Shown here: one piece after another, positions 1 through 6,291 of the stretch
Layout of the letters: the number at the start of each line of letters is the position of its first letter
How positions within the stretch are numbered: position 1 is the stretch's first letter
Assembly (NCBI GenBank): GCA_903890265.1
Contig: CAITAM010000494.1
Location: 1-7,997, forward strand
DNA from: an uncultured Pseudomonadota bacterium
GTDB lineage: Bacteria > Pseudomonadota > Gammaproteobacteria > Steroidobacterales > Steroidobacteraceae
DNA length: 7,997 nt
Direction of reading: 5' to 3'
Translations under genes and position numbers: made by a program
The notes under the pieces: generated by a model
What the model saw: the letters and a program-made list of their open reading frames with translations, nothing else
Database searches by the model: none
What the model was told of the DNA's origin: nothing

Positions 1-225
1 GATCTCGTGACTCATGTTGGCGAGAAAGATGCTCTTCAGCTCGCTCGCCGACTCCGCCCGGGCCTTCGCCGCCTCGAGCGCCTGCTCCGCCGATTTCTTC
101 TCGGTGATGTCCCAGACGATACCGTTGATGCCTACCGGGCGGCCGCTGCTGTCGCGGATGAGCCGGCCGCGGGAGGTGACGAAATGCTCCGTGCCGTCCG
201 GCCAGATCGTGCGAAATTGCGGATC
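1..225 (-). pseudogene. C-terminal continuation of the CHASE-PAS sensor kinase after an internal amber codon (partial)
   Basis: Reading the minus strand from 225 to 1, in the same frame as the gene that stops at 228-226, gives 75 further codons with no stop. They begin DPQFRTIWPDGTEHF, which is the second half of a PAS_3-type fold, and continue through GINGIVWDITEKKSAEQ, the usual end of a PAS/PAC unit. A charged, Ala-rich helix follows, and the last residues are FLANMSHEI at 30-1. NMSHE is the H-box of HisKA histidine kinases; its His (positions 9-7) is the expected phospho-acceptor. This segment has no plausible start of its own at its left end in translation, since it begins inside a domain, so it is best seen as the remainder of the upstream gene. 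The rest of the kinase lies outside the window. It could be expressed only by stop-codon readthrough, by internal initiation, or if the stop is a sequence error. Confidence 0.8.
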
Positions 226-1491
226 CTACGGCGCGTCGCCCTGAACGGTTCGCGCCTGAGCCGCCCGCAACGACGGCAAATCATCCGGGTGCACGTGGCT
301 GAAAAACTCAGCCTCGGTTACCCGCGTCTTACGGTCCTCGACGCCGAGCAGCCGGCACGCTTCGCTGTCGAATGTCCTCTGCTGCGTGGTGAAGTCCCAC
401 GACCAAACTCCCATGTTCGATGAGCGCAGGGCGAGCTCAAGCCTCGACTCGCTGTCCGCAAGCACGCGGCGCTGGCGCCGCGTCACCTCGATGTACGCCG
501 CCAGCAGCAGCCCCAACAGCATGACCGTCAGCGACGGCAGCCAGAGCGTCCAGCCGAATCCGCCGCGGAAATAACCGGGTGCCGGCGTCACCGTGATCGA
601 CCAGTGCCGGTCGGCGAACGTGAACGCGGTGGTGCTCGTCAGTCGGGCGCGTTCACCGGCCCGCGGTTTAAGCCGCGACTCGTGGACATAAAGCAGTCGG
701 GTCTCGTCTGGCGCCGACTCGTCACTCAGCACGAAGCGCAGACCGACCTCGGGCGACTGGCGCAGTGCTGTCTCGACGAGATTGCCCAGTCGCACGACGC
801 TCAGCGCAAAGCCGACGAGTTCCGCACGGCGCTCGTCGGTGGTCTGCGGCGAGGAACCGAAGATGTAGAGGGGATACAAGACGAGGACGCCGTACTGCGA
901 GCCGGTCTCCTGCACGAGGGTGATGCGGGAGGTGGCGACCGGCCGGCCCGTCTCGGCCGCCTTCTGCAGCGCCGTGCGGCGCACCGGTTCCGAGCCGAGA
1001 TCGAAACCGAGCGCTCGCTCGTTCGATTGGTACGGCTCGACGTGGTAGACCGGAAAATACTCGGTGCGTCCGGAGACCGGCCTCAACTGGCCACTGGCGT
1101 CACGCTCCCTGATCTGGAAGCTCGGCACCTCCGAGCGCTTTGCGGCCTCGACCGAGGCGAGATCGCCGGCGTTGACTCGCGGGATCCATTCGAGCGCCTG
1201 CAGGCCCGGCGTCGTCTCCAGCTGGCGCAGGGCGTACGTCCTGAACTGCTGCCGGCTCAGCGGAGACGTGACATCGATGAAGGCTGCGACCTGAGCAATA
1301 CCCTCGCTGGCCCCGTCCAGGCCCTTCTTGATGGCTGAAAACCGGCTCTGCGCCGCCGCCTGGAAATTCGCCTCGACGGTTTCCGACTGTGACCTGAGCT
1401 GGATCGCGAGCAGCGCGCCGGCGAGCACGGCGCCGGCGGTCAGAATGGCGGGCGACAGCCAGCGGTCGCGTAGCGTCTCCCGGTATGGCAT
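226..1491 (-). CDS. CHASE-domain membrane sensor (N-terminal part of a PAS histidine kinase ended by an amber stop)
   Basis: The protein as read is 421 residues. Residues 13-32 form a first membrane helix and about 315-335 a second. Between them lies a periplasmic region whose 74-265 part looks like a CHASE domain: EWIPRV near 101, the FPVYHVEP segment near 146, the LGFDLGSEP..ALQKAAETGRPV stretch near 161-185 and LVLYPLYIFG near 203. CHASE domains bind small extracellular ligands in receptor kinases and cyclases. A cytoplasmic PAS domain starts near 346 (LELALRSSNMGVWSWD) and is cut at residue 421 by TAG, at a position where PAS_3 domains usually have Tyr. The same frame continues to a HisKA H-box (see 1-225), so the intended product is a hybrid or plain sensor kinase. 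The start ATG lies 16 bases after the yajQ stop and has no clear ribosome site; no other start codon occurs in the first 15 codons, so coupled translation from yajQ is likely. The ligand is unknown. Confidence 0.85.
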   Translation of the reverse strand: MPYRETLRDRWLSPAILTAGAVLAGALLAIQLRSQSETVEANFQAAAQSRFSAIKKGLDGASEGIAQVAAFIDVTSPLSRQQFRTYALRQLETTPGLQALEWIPRVNAGDLASVEAAKRSEVPSFQIRERDASGQLRPVSGRTEYFPVYHVEPYQSNERALGFDLGSEPVRRTALQKAAETGRPVATSRITLVQETGSQYGVLVLYPLYIFGSSPQTTDERRAELVGFALSVVRLGNLVETALRQSPEVGLRFVLSDESAPDETRLLYVHESRLKPRAGERARLTSTTAFTFADRHWSITVTPAPGYFRGGFGWTLWLPSLTVMLLGLLLAAYIEVTRRQRRVLADSESRLELALRSSNMGVWSWDFTTQQRTFDSEACRLLGVEDRKTRVTEAEFFSHVHPDDLPSLRAAQARTVQGDAP

Positions 1492-1507
1492 GGCGTCGGG
1501 TAGCGGA

Positions 1508-1990
1508 CTAGTCGCGGAAGTTGTTGAACTGCAGCGGCATCTCGAGCTTAGCCGCGCGCAGCATCACGATCGCTTCCTGCAATTCGTCGCGACTCTTGCC
1601 CGTGATGCGCACCTTGTCGCCCTGAATCGAGGCCTGCACCTTGAGCTTGGAGTCCTTGACCGCACGCTGGATCTTGTGCGCCGTATCGGCGTCGATCCCC
1701 TGCTTGAGCACGACTTCCTGCTTGGCGCGGGCCAGGTTGACGTCCGGATCCTTAAGCTCGATGCAGCTGATGTCGACACCGCGCCTGGTGAGCTTGAGCG
1801 CGAAAATGTCGTACATCTGCTTGACCTGGAATTCCGCCTCCGCAGTCATCGTCACCACGGAGTCGTCGAGCTCGAACGAGGCCTTGACGTTCTTGAAGTC
1901 GAAGCGCATCGCGAGTTCGCGCGTCGCCTGGTCGACTGCGTTGGTGACCTCGTGCATGTCGAGCTCGGAGACGACATCGAACGATGGCAT
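1508..1990 (-). CDS. yajQ: YajQ-family nucleotide-binding protein
   Basis: This 160-residue protein matches the YajQ (UPF0234) family over its whole length. It starts MPSFDVVSELDMHEVTNAVDQA, which is the family hallmark, contains RFDFKNVKAS near 29 and GVDISCIELKDP near 71, and ends with the typical MPLQFNNFRD. Length equals the family norm. YajQ proteins are small cytoplasmic two-domain nucleotide binders; the Xanthomonas member binds cyclic di-GMP and works with a transcription factor, whereas the role in other species is less clear. The ATG at 1990 is preceded by GGGAGGA at 2003-1997, a strong ribosome site. Stop codon is TAG. It sits 52 bases after the acetyltransferase gene and 16 bases before the sensor-kinase gene, so an operon with the latter is plausible. 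Family assignment is firm; cyclic di-GMP binding here is inferred. Confidence 0.93.
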   Translation of the reverse strand: MPSFDVVSELDMHEVTNAVDQATRELAMRFDFKNVKASFELDDSVVTMTAEAEFQVKQMYDIFALKLTRRGVDISCIELKDPDVNLARAKQEVVLKQGIDADTAHKIQRAVKDSKLKVQASIQGDKVRITGKSRDELQEAIVMLRAAKLEMPLQFNNFRD

Positions 1991-1996
1991 TCCTTA

Positions 1997-2003
1997 TCCT
2001 CCC
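1997..2003 (-). promoter_or_regulatory. Ribosome binding site of yajQ
   Basis: The minus strand reads GGGAGGA here, six bases before the yajQ ATG. It is a near-perfect Shine-Dalgarno sequence and fixes the start at 1990. Confidence 0.8.
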
Positions 2004-2013
2004 GCAATGATCA

Positions 2014-2037
2014 GGATCAGTGGACCGTCTCTGACCC
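2014..2037 (-). repeat. Imperfect hairpin between the acetyltransferase gene and yajQ
   Basis: In the minus-strand transcript GGGUCAG (2037-2031) can pair with CUGAUCC (2020-2014) around a 10-base loop, with one G-U pair. No U tract follows, so it is not a standard intrinsic terminator. It could be a stray REP-like element or chance. Weak call. Confidence 0.3.
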
Positions 2038-2042
2038 CGGTG

Positions 2043-2561
2043 TCAGCCGATACGGTGGAAGTAGAACGTGGTCGGTTCAAGGACACCGGTGGTCGAGCGC
2101 GCGTAGTGGGGGACCTCGCCAGCCTTCTGCCAGCCGAGGCTCTCGTACAGCCGTGCGGCAGGCGACTCACTGACGGTGTCCAGCACCAGCAGCGAAAGAC
2201 CGGCATCGCGCCCGACGGTCTCGAGCGAACGCATGAGTCTGGTGCCGATTCCTTTGCGCCGGTACTGCGTGTGGACCATCAGCTTCTCGACCTCGCCGCG
2301 GTGGACTGCGTTGGCCTTGGCGGGAAGCCTGAGCTGGATGGCCCCGGCACAGACGTGCTCGTCGGTGGCGACGAACAGCCGGCGCTCGCCGCGACCGACC
2401 GCCTCCAGGGTGCGGGTCCAGTAATCGCGCGCTTCCTTGGTTCCGGGCGTGGCGACCCAGCCCAGCGACGCGCCATCGGCCACCGAATCCTGCACGAGCT
2501 CTACCAGCTCACTGAAGAGCTCGAGGCTCGGCGTGGTCGTGAGTTCCTTGACGTTGAGCAT
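2043..2561 (-). CDS. GNAT-family N-acetyltransferase
   Basis: A 172-residue single-domain protein of the Gcn5-related acetyltransferase superfamily, which moves the acetyl group of acetyl-CoA to an amine. Visible landmarks are the beta-strand pair LFVATDEHVCAGAIQLRL (62-79), motif A from EVEKLMVHTQ (90-99) into RRKGIG (101-106), which fits the Q/R-x-x-G-x-G/A pyrophosphate loop, and motif B with SPAARLYESLGW (133-144), where Tyr139 is the usual candidate general acid. The substrate cannot be told from sequence; the fold is close to the generic 'acetyltransferase' group, not to RimI or aminoglycoside enzymes that I can recognise. The start is fixed: an in-frame TAG lies at 2567-2565, only one codon before the ATG, and the next Met is residue 95. 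The GGGG that could serve as ribosome site is inside a hairpin (2568-2596). It follows cysB by 73 bases. Confidence 0.87.
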   Translation of the reverse strand: MLNVKELTTTPSLELFSELVELVQDSVADGASLGWVATPGTKEARDYWTRTLEAVGRGERRLFVATDEHVCAGAIQLRLPAKANAVHRGEVEKLMVHTQYRRKGIGTRLMRSLETVGRDAGLSLLVLDTVSESPAARLYESLGWQKAGEVPHYARSTTGVLEPTTFYFHRIG

Positions 2562-2567
2562 CGGCTA

Positions 2568-2596
2568 CCCCGCGTGCCGCGAAGGGGCACGCGGGG
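2568..2596 (-). repeat. 11-bp perfect inverted repeat before the acetyltransferase start
   Basis: CCCCGCGTGCC (2568-2578) and GGCACGCGGGG (2586-2596) are exact reverse complements separated by 7 bases. The hairpin fills the gap between the cysB stop and the acetyltransferase ATG and ends six bases before that ATG. There is no T run after it on either strand, so it does not look like a classical terminator, although some GC-rich genomes use hairpins without one. Its GGGG arm (minus strand, 2571-2568) overlaps the only ribosome-site candidate. Confidence 0.7.
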
Positions 2597-2634
2597 AGGA
2601 TAGCGCACGGCCGGACGCGCCGCCGCGTCGGTGC

Positions 2635-3624
2635 TCAGGCGGTGGCGGGGGGCTGCTCCGGCAGCGTGACGTCGGCGAACACGGCGGCGAGGTCTTCGGC
2701 TGACTTCGCCCGGACGGCGAGCTCGATTCGCCGGCGCGTGAGATGGGGGCTGCAGAGCTTCAGAAAGTCATACAGGTAGCCGCGCAGCAGCCGGCCGCGG
2801 TCAAAGCCGATCCAGGTGACGTGACTGCCGAACAGGTGCTCGGCGTCGATGACGGCGAGGTCGTCGTCGACCCCCGGCGTCAGTGCCATCCCGGCGACGA
2901 TGCCGACGCCGAGACCGAGCCGGACGTAGGTCTTGATGGTGTCCGCGTCGGCGGCCGTGAGTGCCACGTTCAGCTCGAGCCCCGCACTCTCGAACAGTGC
3001 CGGCAGCGACGAGCGGCCGCTGAAACTGAACGTGTAGGTGACGAGCGGATGGCGGGCGAGCGACTTCAGGGAGGGGCTGCGGTCCTGGGTCAGCGGATGC
3101 CCCTTGGGTACGACGATCTGGCGGTGCCAGCGGTACCACGGCAGGAGCACGAGATTCGGAAAGAGGTCCGCGGCACCGGTCGCGATCGCGATGTCGATCC
3201 GCTCCCCCTTGGCGAGATCCGCGATCTGCTCCGAGGTCCCCTGGTGGAGGTGCAGGTCCACGTCCGGGTAGGCGGTGCGGAAGGCCGCCACGATGGCCGG
3301 CAGTACGTAGCGGGCCTGGGTGTGCGTGGTGCCGATGCTGAGCGAGCCCGAGTTGTCGCCCCGCACGTCGGCCGACAGTCGGCGGATGTTCTGCACTTCC
3401 TCCAGAATCCGCAGCGCGCGATCAACCACCTGCTGGCCGGCCGGGGTCACCCGCGACAGGTTCCGGCCGTCGCGCTCGAAGACCGGAAAACCCAGTTCGT
3501 CTTCCAGCAGTTTCAGCTGCTTGCTGACGCCGGGCTGCGACGTATGCAGTTTCTTGGCCGCCGTCGTGATGTTGAGGCCGTTCTGGACCACCGCGGCGAG
3601 GTAACGAAGCTGGTGCAGTTTCAT
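2635..3624 (-). CDS. cysB: CysB-type LysR-family transcriptional regulator
   Basis: The 329-residue product aligns by eye end to end with enterobacterial CysB (about 324 residues). The winged helix-turn-helix occupies about 1-60 with TSQPGVSKQLKLLEDELG (28-45), then a linker helix (61-90), then the effector domain. Thr100, Thr102 and Gln103 in TTHTQARY correspond to the sulfate/inducer contacts of CysB; the further contact Thr202 is Ser here in TYTFSFSGRS. TDAD-like ADADTIKTYVRLGLGVG (225-241) and GYLYDFLKL..PHLTR (282-297) are also CysB hallmarks. CysB is a tetrameric activator of sulfate uptake and cysteine synthesis genes, induced by O- or N-acetylserine, and represses itself. The start at 3624 is preceded by GGAGGTT at 3643-3637. 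It is divergent from the TonB receptor gene, with 295 bases between them, so a shared control region is possible. Closely related Cbl is the main alternative. Confidence 0.9.
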   Translation of the reverse strand: MKLHQLRYLAAVVQNGLNITTAAKKLHTSQPGVSKQLKLLEDELGFPVFERDGRNLSRVTPAGQQVVDRALRILEEVQNIRRLSADVRGDNSGSLSIGTTHTQARYVLPAIVAAFRTAYPDVDLHLHQGTSEQIADLAKGERIDIAIATGAADLFPNLVLLPWYRWHRQIVVPKGHPLTQDRSPSLKSLARHPLVTYTFSFSGRSSLPALFESAGLELNVALTAADADTIKTYVRLGLGVGIVAGMALTPGVDDDLAVIDAEHLFGSHVTWIGFDRGRLLRGYLYDFLKLCSPHLTRRRIELAVRAKSAEDLAAVFADVTLPEQPPATA

Positions 3625-3636
3625 GGGCGAATGCCG

Positions 3637-3643
3637 AACCTCC
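3637..3643 (-). promoter_or_regulatory. Ribosome binding site of cysB
   Basis: The minus strand reads GGAGGTT, 12 bases before the cysB ATG. The sequence is good but the spacing is longer than usual. Confidence 0.5.
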
Positions 3644-3707
3644 GCGCCAGAGCGCCGATGAACAAGGGTAGCGCGCCGCGTCGTCGCAGGGCCTGCCGAA
3701 GCGTTGG

Positions 3708-3757
3708 GACGGCATAACTGCCGTCTATTGTTGATAACGTTATAAAGTCGTTATGCT
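3708..3757. promoter_or_regulatory. Divergent control region with two perfect dyads and candidate promoter
   Basis: This is the main AT-rich island of the cysB-receptor intergenic region. It contains GACGGCA-TAAC-TGCCGTC (3708-3725), a 7-bp perfect inverted repeat, and ATAACGTTAT (3734-3743), a 10-bp palindrome; their centres are 22 bp apart, about two helical turns. CGTTAT also recurs as a direct repeat at 3738 and 3749, 11 bp apart. A plus-strand sigma-70-like promoter for the receptor gene could use TTGTTG (3728-3733) and TATGCT (3752-3757) with an 18-bp spacer; this match is moderate. A minus-strand TATAAC (3744-3739) could serve as a -10 for cysB, but no good -35 is seen. LysR-type regulators commonly bind such paired dyads in divergent regions, so CysB is the obvious candidate. 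The dyads are seen; protein binding is inferred. Confidence 0.5.
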
Positions 3758-3779
3758 CGTGTAGCCTTTGGCGCTAAAT

Positions 3780-3797
3780 TGTTGCTTTTTGGCAACA
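3780..3797 (+). repeat. Small hairpin in the receptor mRNA leader
   Basis: TGTTGC (3780-3785) and GCAACA (3792-3797) pair perfectly around a T-rich 6-base loop. It lies about 25 bases after the candidate -10 box, in the predicted untranslated leader. Confidence 0.45.
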
Positions 3798-3815
3798 GCC
3801 CAATCGCTGCCCGTC

Positions 3816-3841
3816 GGGCCGAGCCTCGCACCGCTCGGCCC
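3816..3841 (+). repeat. 9-bp GC-rich hairpin in the receptor mRNA leader
   Basis: GGGCCGAGC (3816-3824) and GCTCGGCCC (3833-3841) are exact reverse complements with an 8-base loop. It is followed by CCCTTGCC and not by a T run, so it is not a clear terminator. With the hairpin at 3780-3797 it makes a structured leader of roughly 150 bases before the receptor ATG. I could not match the leader to a known riboswitch class. The remaining intergenic bases (about 3625-3707 and 3842-3907) show nothing else that I can support. Confidence 0.55.
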
Positions 3842-3907
3842 CCTTGCCGGCCCGTGCGGTAGCCGGGTGCTGGCGACACGGCAACCACGATCACGTTCAC
3901 GCTTCCT

Positions 3908-3914
3908 GAGGGAG
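3908..3914 (+). promoter_or_regulatory. Ribosome binding site of the TonB-dependent receptor
   Basis: GAGGGAG lies five bases before the ATG at 3920 and supports this start, which also gives a proper signal peptide. Confidence 0.7.
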
Positions 3915-3919
3915 ATTGT

Positions 3920-6274
3920 ATGCACACCATCCGACCGAACCGACTCGCGCTGGCCATCGGTGTGGCACTCGCCGCCGCGAGCCTCAATGCCCTTGCGCAG
4001 CAGGCGACGCCCCCCCCCTCCACCGGCGGGCTCGAAGAAGTCATTGTCACCGCGCAGAAGCGCGCGCAGAACTCGCAGGACGTCGGCATCGCGCTGTCCG
4101 CGGTCACCGGTGAGGAGCTGGCCAAGCTCGGTGCCGTCACCGCGAGTGACATCACGAAGACCATGCCGGCCGTGGTGCTGACCCAGCCCAACGGACCCTC
4201 GTCGTTCAGCCTGTCGATCCGCGGCGTGACCCAGAATGACTTCGCGGACCATCAGGAAAGTCCGGCGGCCATCTACGTCGACGACGTCTACGTCAGCCAG
4301 ATGGCGGGTCTGGCCTTCACCATGTTCGACATGGACCGGGTCGAGGTGCTCCGCGGTCCCCAGGGCACGCTGTTCGGTCGCAACGCGACCGGCGGTCTCG
4401 CCAATTTCGTGACCCGCCGCCCCACCGACGAGGCCGGTGGCTACGTCGACGTGACGATCGGGCAGCGCAACCTCACCAGAATCGAGGGCGCGATCAACGG
4501 TCAGTTGTGGGACGGCATCGATGGCCGCTTCTCGTTCCAGTCGAACCACTACGACCCGTTGTTCCACAACGTCGCTGGCGGTGCCCCGGACTCCGAGAAC
4601 GGCAATGACTGGGCCGTGCGCGGCCAGCTCCTGTTCAAGAACGTCGGTGGCGGCGAGCTGCTGCTGAACGGCCGTGCCAGTCGCGAGGACGTGCACGCGG
4701 GCTCGTGGGAGACGTTTGCAATTACCCTCGATCCGAACGGCAACGACCGCCCGCTCGGCCCGAACGAGAACTTCTACGGCACCTGCCCGGGTTGCAACGC
4801 GAGTGGCCTGCCCAACAGCGGCCCGTTCACGACACGCGATAACCAGGCGGGCTACGCGCGCATCAAGACCTCCGGGCTTACCGCGAAGTTCACGGACGAC
4901 CTCGGCTTCGCGAACTTCACCGCCATCGGCGACTACTCGGCACTGAAGAAGGACTACCAGGAAGACTCGGACGCGACCCCGTACACGATTTTCCAGTTCT
5001 TCAACGGCAGCGACGTGTCGCAGGAGTCGCTTGAATTGCGGCTGAACGGCGGCGACAAGACCCTGAACTGGACGGCGGGCCTGTACGGTCTGAACATCGA
5101 CGGCAAGTATTACGAGGGCTGGCAGGGCCCGGTCTTCTTCGGTGCGCACGAATTCAACGACGGTGGCTGGCCTTACGGCGATCCCACCAAGTTCGTCACG
5201 CAGGGCGCGCAGCCGGACCCGAACGGCGGGCTGCCTGCCACCGAGGCGCCGTATGAGCTCAAGACCAAGTCCTACGCGGCCTTCGGCCAGGTGGAATACC
5301 GGCTCAACGAACTCGTGGGCTTCACCCTCGGCGGCCGCGTTACGCACGACCAGAAGGACTACACCTACAGCTGGTATCCGTACCTGTACTACCCGAAGGG
5401 CATTACCGGCGACATCACCCAGCTGACGCGCCCGAACGGTCTCGCGCTGACCACCGACTACGACCGCAGCCGCTCCGACAACCTGTACAGCGGCAAGGCG
5501 CAGGTCGACTTCCACCTCTCGCCCGACCAGCTGCTCTACCTCAGCTACAACCGCGGCGTGAAGGGCGGCGGCTTTACGGCGCCGCTGTTCCCGACCTCGA
5601 TCTCCGACCTGTCGACGCTGACCTTCAAGCCCGAGACGCTGACCTCCTACGAGGCCGGTATCAAGTCCGAGTTCCTGAACCACACCCTGCGCTTCAACGG
5701 CGCCGTCTACTACTACGACTACAAGGACTATCAGGCCCTGATCTACACGATCAGCCTGGAGCAGCTGGTCGTGAATGCCAACGCCAAGCACAAGGGCGCG
5801 GAAGGCGAGCTCGAGTGGGCGCCCAACGACGCCTGGCGCTTTGGCCTCGGTGCCTCCTACGTCGACGCGGTGGTGGAGAACGTCCCGGGGCGTGCCACGC
5901 CGACGGGCCAGCTGGTCTACGGCAACTACACCCCGGGCAACGCGCCCCGCTGGTCCGGCAACGCGCTCGCCCGCTACACGCTGCCGGTCGGCACGGGCCA
6001 CCTCGCGCTGCAGCTCGATGGCAACTACCTCGCCCGGTTCTGGTTCAACCTGGCGGACACGCCGGCCGTGGAGCAGAGCGCCTACGGCATCGTCAATGCG
6101 CGCATCAACTACACGCCCGCGGGTGAGCGTCTCGAAGTCGGGGTGTCGGTCGACAACCTGGCTGACAAGCATTACGCCGCCATGGGCTTCGACAACGCCG
6201 GCATCAACGGGCTTGCGCAGCGCTACCCCGGCATGCCGCGGTGGTTCAAGGCGCATATCAACTACAAGTTCTGA
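3920..6274 (+). CDS. TonB-dependent outer-membrane receptor
   Basis: A 784-residue precursor. Residues 1-26 are a Sec signal peptide (Arg8, hydrophobic core, cleavage after NALA). EEVIVTA at 39-45 is the TonB box that touches the inner-membrane TonB complex. The plug domain spans about 50-168 and ends with the classic VEVLRGPQGTLFGRNATGG (141-159); residues about 170-784 form the beta-barrel, rich in aromatic and alternating-polarity strands, ending in the C-terminal Phe needed for outer-membrane insertion. Length is typical for the Steroidobacter/Caulobacter/sphingomonad kind of receptor. Such proteins import siderophores, sugars, peptides or other small molecules too scarce or large for porins. 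The substrate cannot be read off. The adjacent exported amidohydrolase suggests an amide-bearing or cyclic-amide nutrient rather than iron. Oddities: the only two cysteines form CPGC (289 and 292), and a run of nine C bases lies at codons 31-33. Confidence 0.95.
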   Translation: MHTIRPNRLALAIGVALAAASLNALAQQATPPPSTGGLEEVIVTAQKRAQNSQDVGIALSAVTGEELAKLGAVTASDITKTMPAVVLTQPNGPSSFSLSIRGVTQNDFADHQESPAAIYVDDVYVSQMAGLAFTMFDMDRVEVLRGPQGTLFGRNATGGLANFVTRRPTDEAGGYVDVTIGQRNLTRIEGAINGQLWDGIDGRFSFQSNHYDPLFHNVAGGAPDSENGNDWAVRGQLLFKNVGGGELLLNGRASREDVHAGSWETFAITLDPNGNDRPLGPNENFYGTCPGCNASGLPNSGPFTTRDNQAGYARIKTSGLTAKFTDDLGFANFTAIGDYSALKKDYQEDSDATPYTIFQFFNGSDVSQESLELRLNGGDKTLNWTAGLYGLNIDGKYYEGWQGPVFFGAHEFNDGGWPYGDPTKFVTQGAQPDPNGGLPATEAPYELKTKSYAAFGQVEYRLNELVGFTLGGRVTHDQKDYTYSWYPYLYYPKGITGDITQLTRPNGLALTTDYDRSRSDNLYSGKAQVDFHLSPDQLLYLSYNRGVKGGGFTAPLFPTSISDLSTLTFKPETLTSYEAGIKSEFLNHTLRFNGAVYYYDYKDYQALIYTISLEQLVVNANAKHKGAEGELEWAPNDAWRFGLGASYVDAVVENVPGRATPTGQLVYGNYTPGNAPRWSGNALARYTLPVGTGHLALQLDGNYLARFWFNLADTPAVEQSAYGIVNARINYTPAGERLEVGVSVDNLADKHYAAMGFDNAGINGLAQRYPGMPRWFKAHINYKF

Positions 6275-6291
6275 TCGCTGAGGCAGCGCGC

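Noticed and set aside
221..226. GGATCC (BamHI site) next to the amber codon as a sign of a cloning junction
   Set aside because: The protein frame is continuous on both sides and both sides belong to the same PAS domain, so no junction is needed to explain it.
604..1338. Plus-strand open frame opposite the CHASE domain
   Set aside because: It is a shadow of the minus-strand sensor gene, with Arg/Leu/Gly-rich sequence and no domain or ribosome site.
2014..2037. Hairpin after the acetyltransferase gene as an intrinsic terminator
   Set aside because: Seven pairs with one wobble, a long loop and no U tract; listed only as a weak repeat.
1328..2603. Overlapping plus-strand open frames opposite yajQ and the acetyltransferase
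   Set aside because: Both minus-strand genes match known families from end to end; the plus-strand readings do not.
2743..3717. 324-codon plus-strand open frame opposite cysB
   Set aside because: The minus strand encodes full-length CysB; the plus reading is low-complexity antisense.
3753..3764. ATG CTC GTG TAG mini frame in the receptor leader
   Set aside because: Three codons with no ribosome site, overlapping the candidate -10 box; too short to support as a leader peptide.
3740..6256. 838-codon open frame on the minus strand, antisense to nearly the whole receptor gene
   Set aside because: The plus strand has signal peptide, TonB box, plug motifs and terminal Phe. The antisense translation is Val/Arg/Ala-rich low-complexity sequence with no recognisable domain, as expected from GC-rich third positions suppressing antisense stops.
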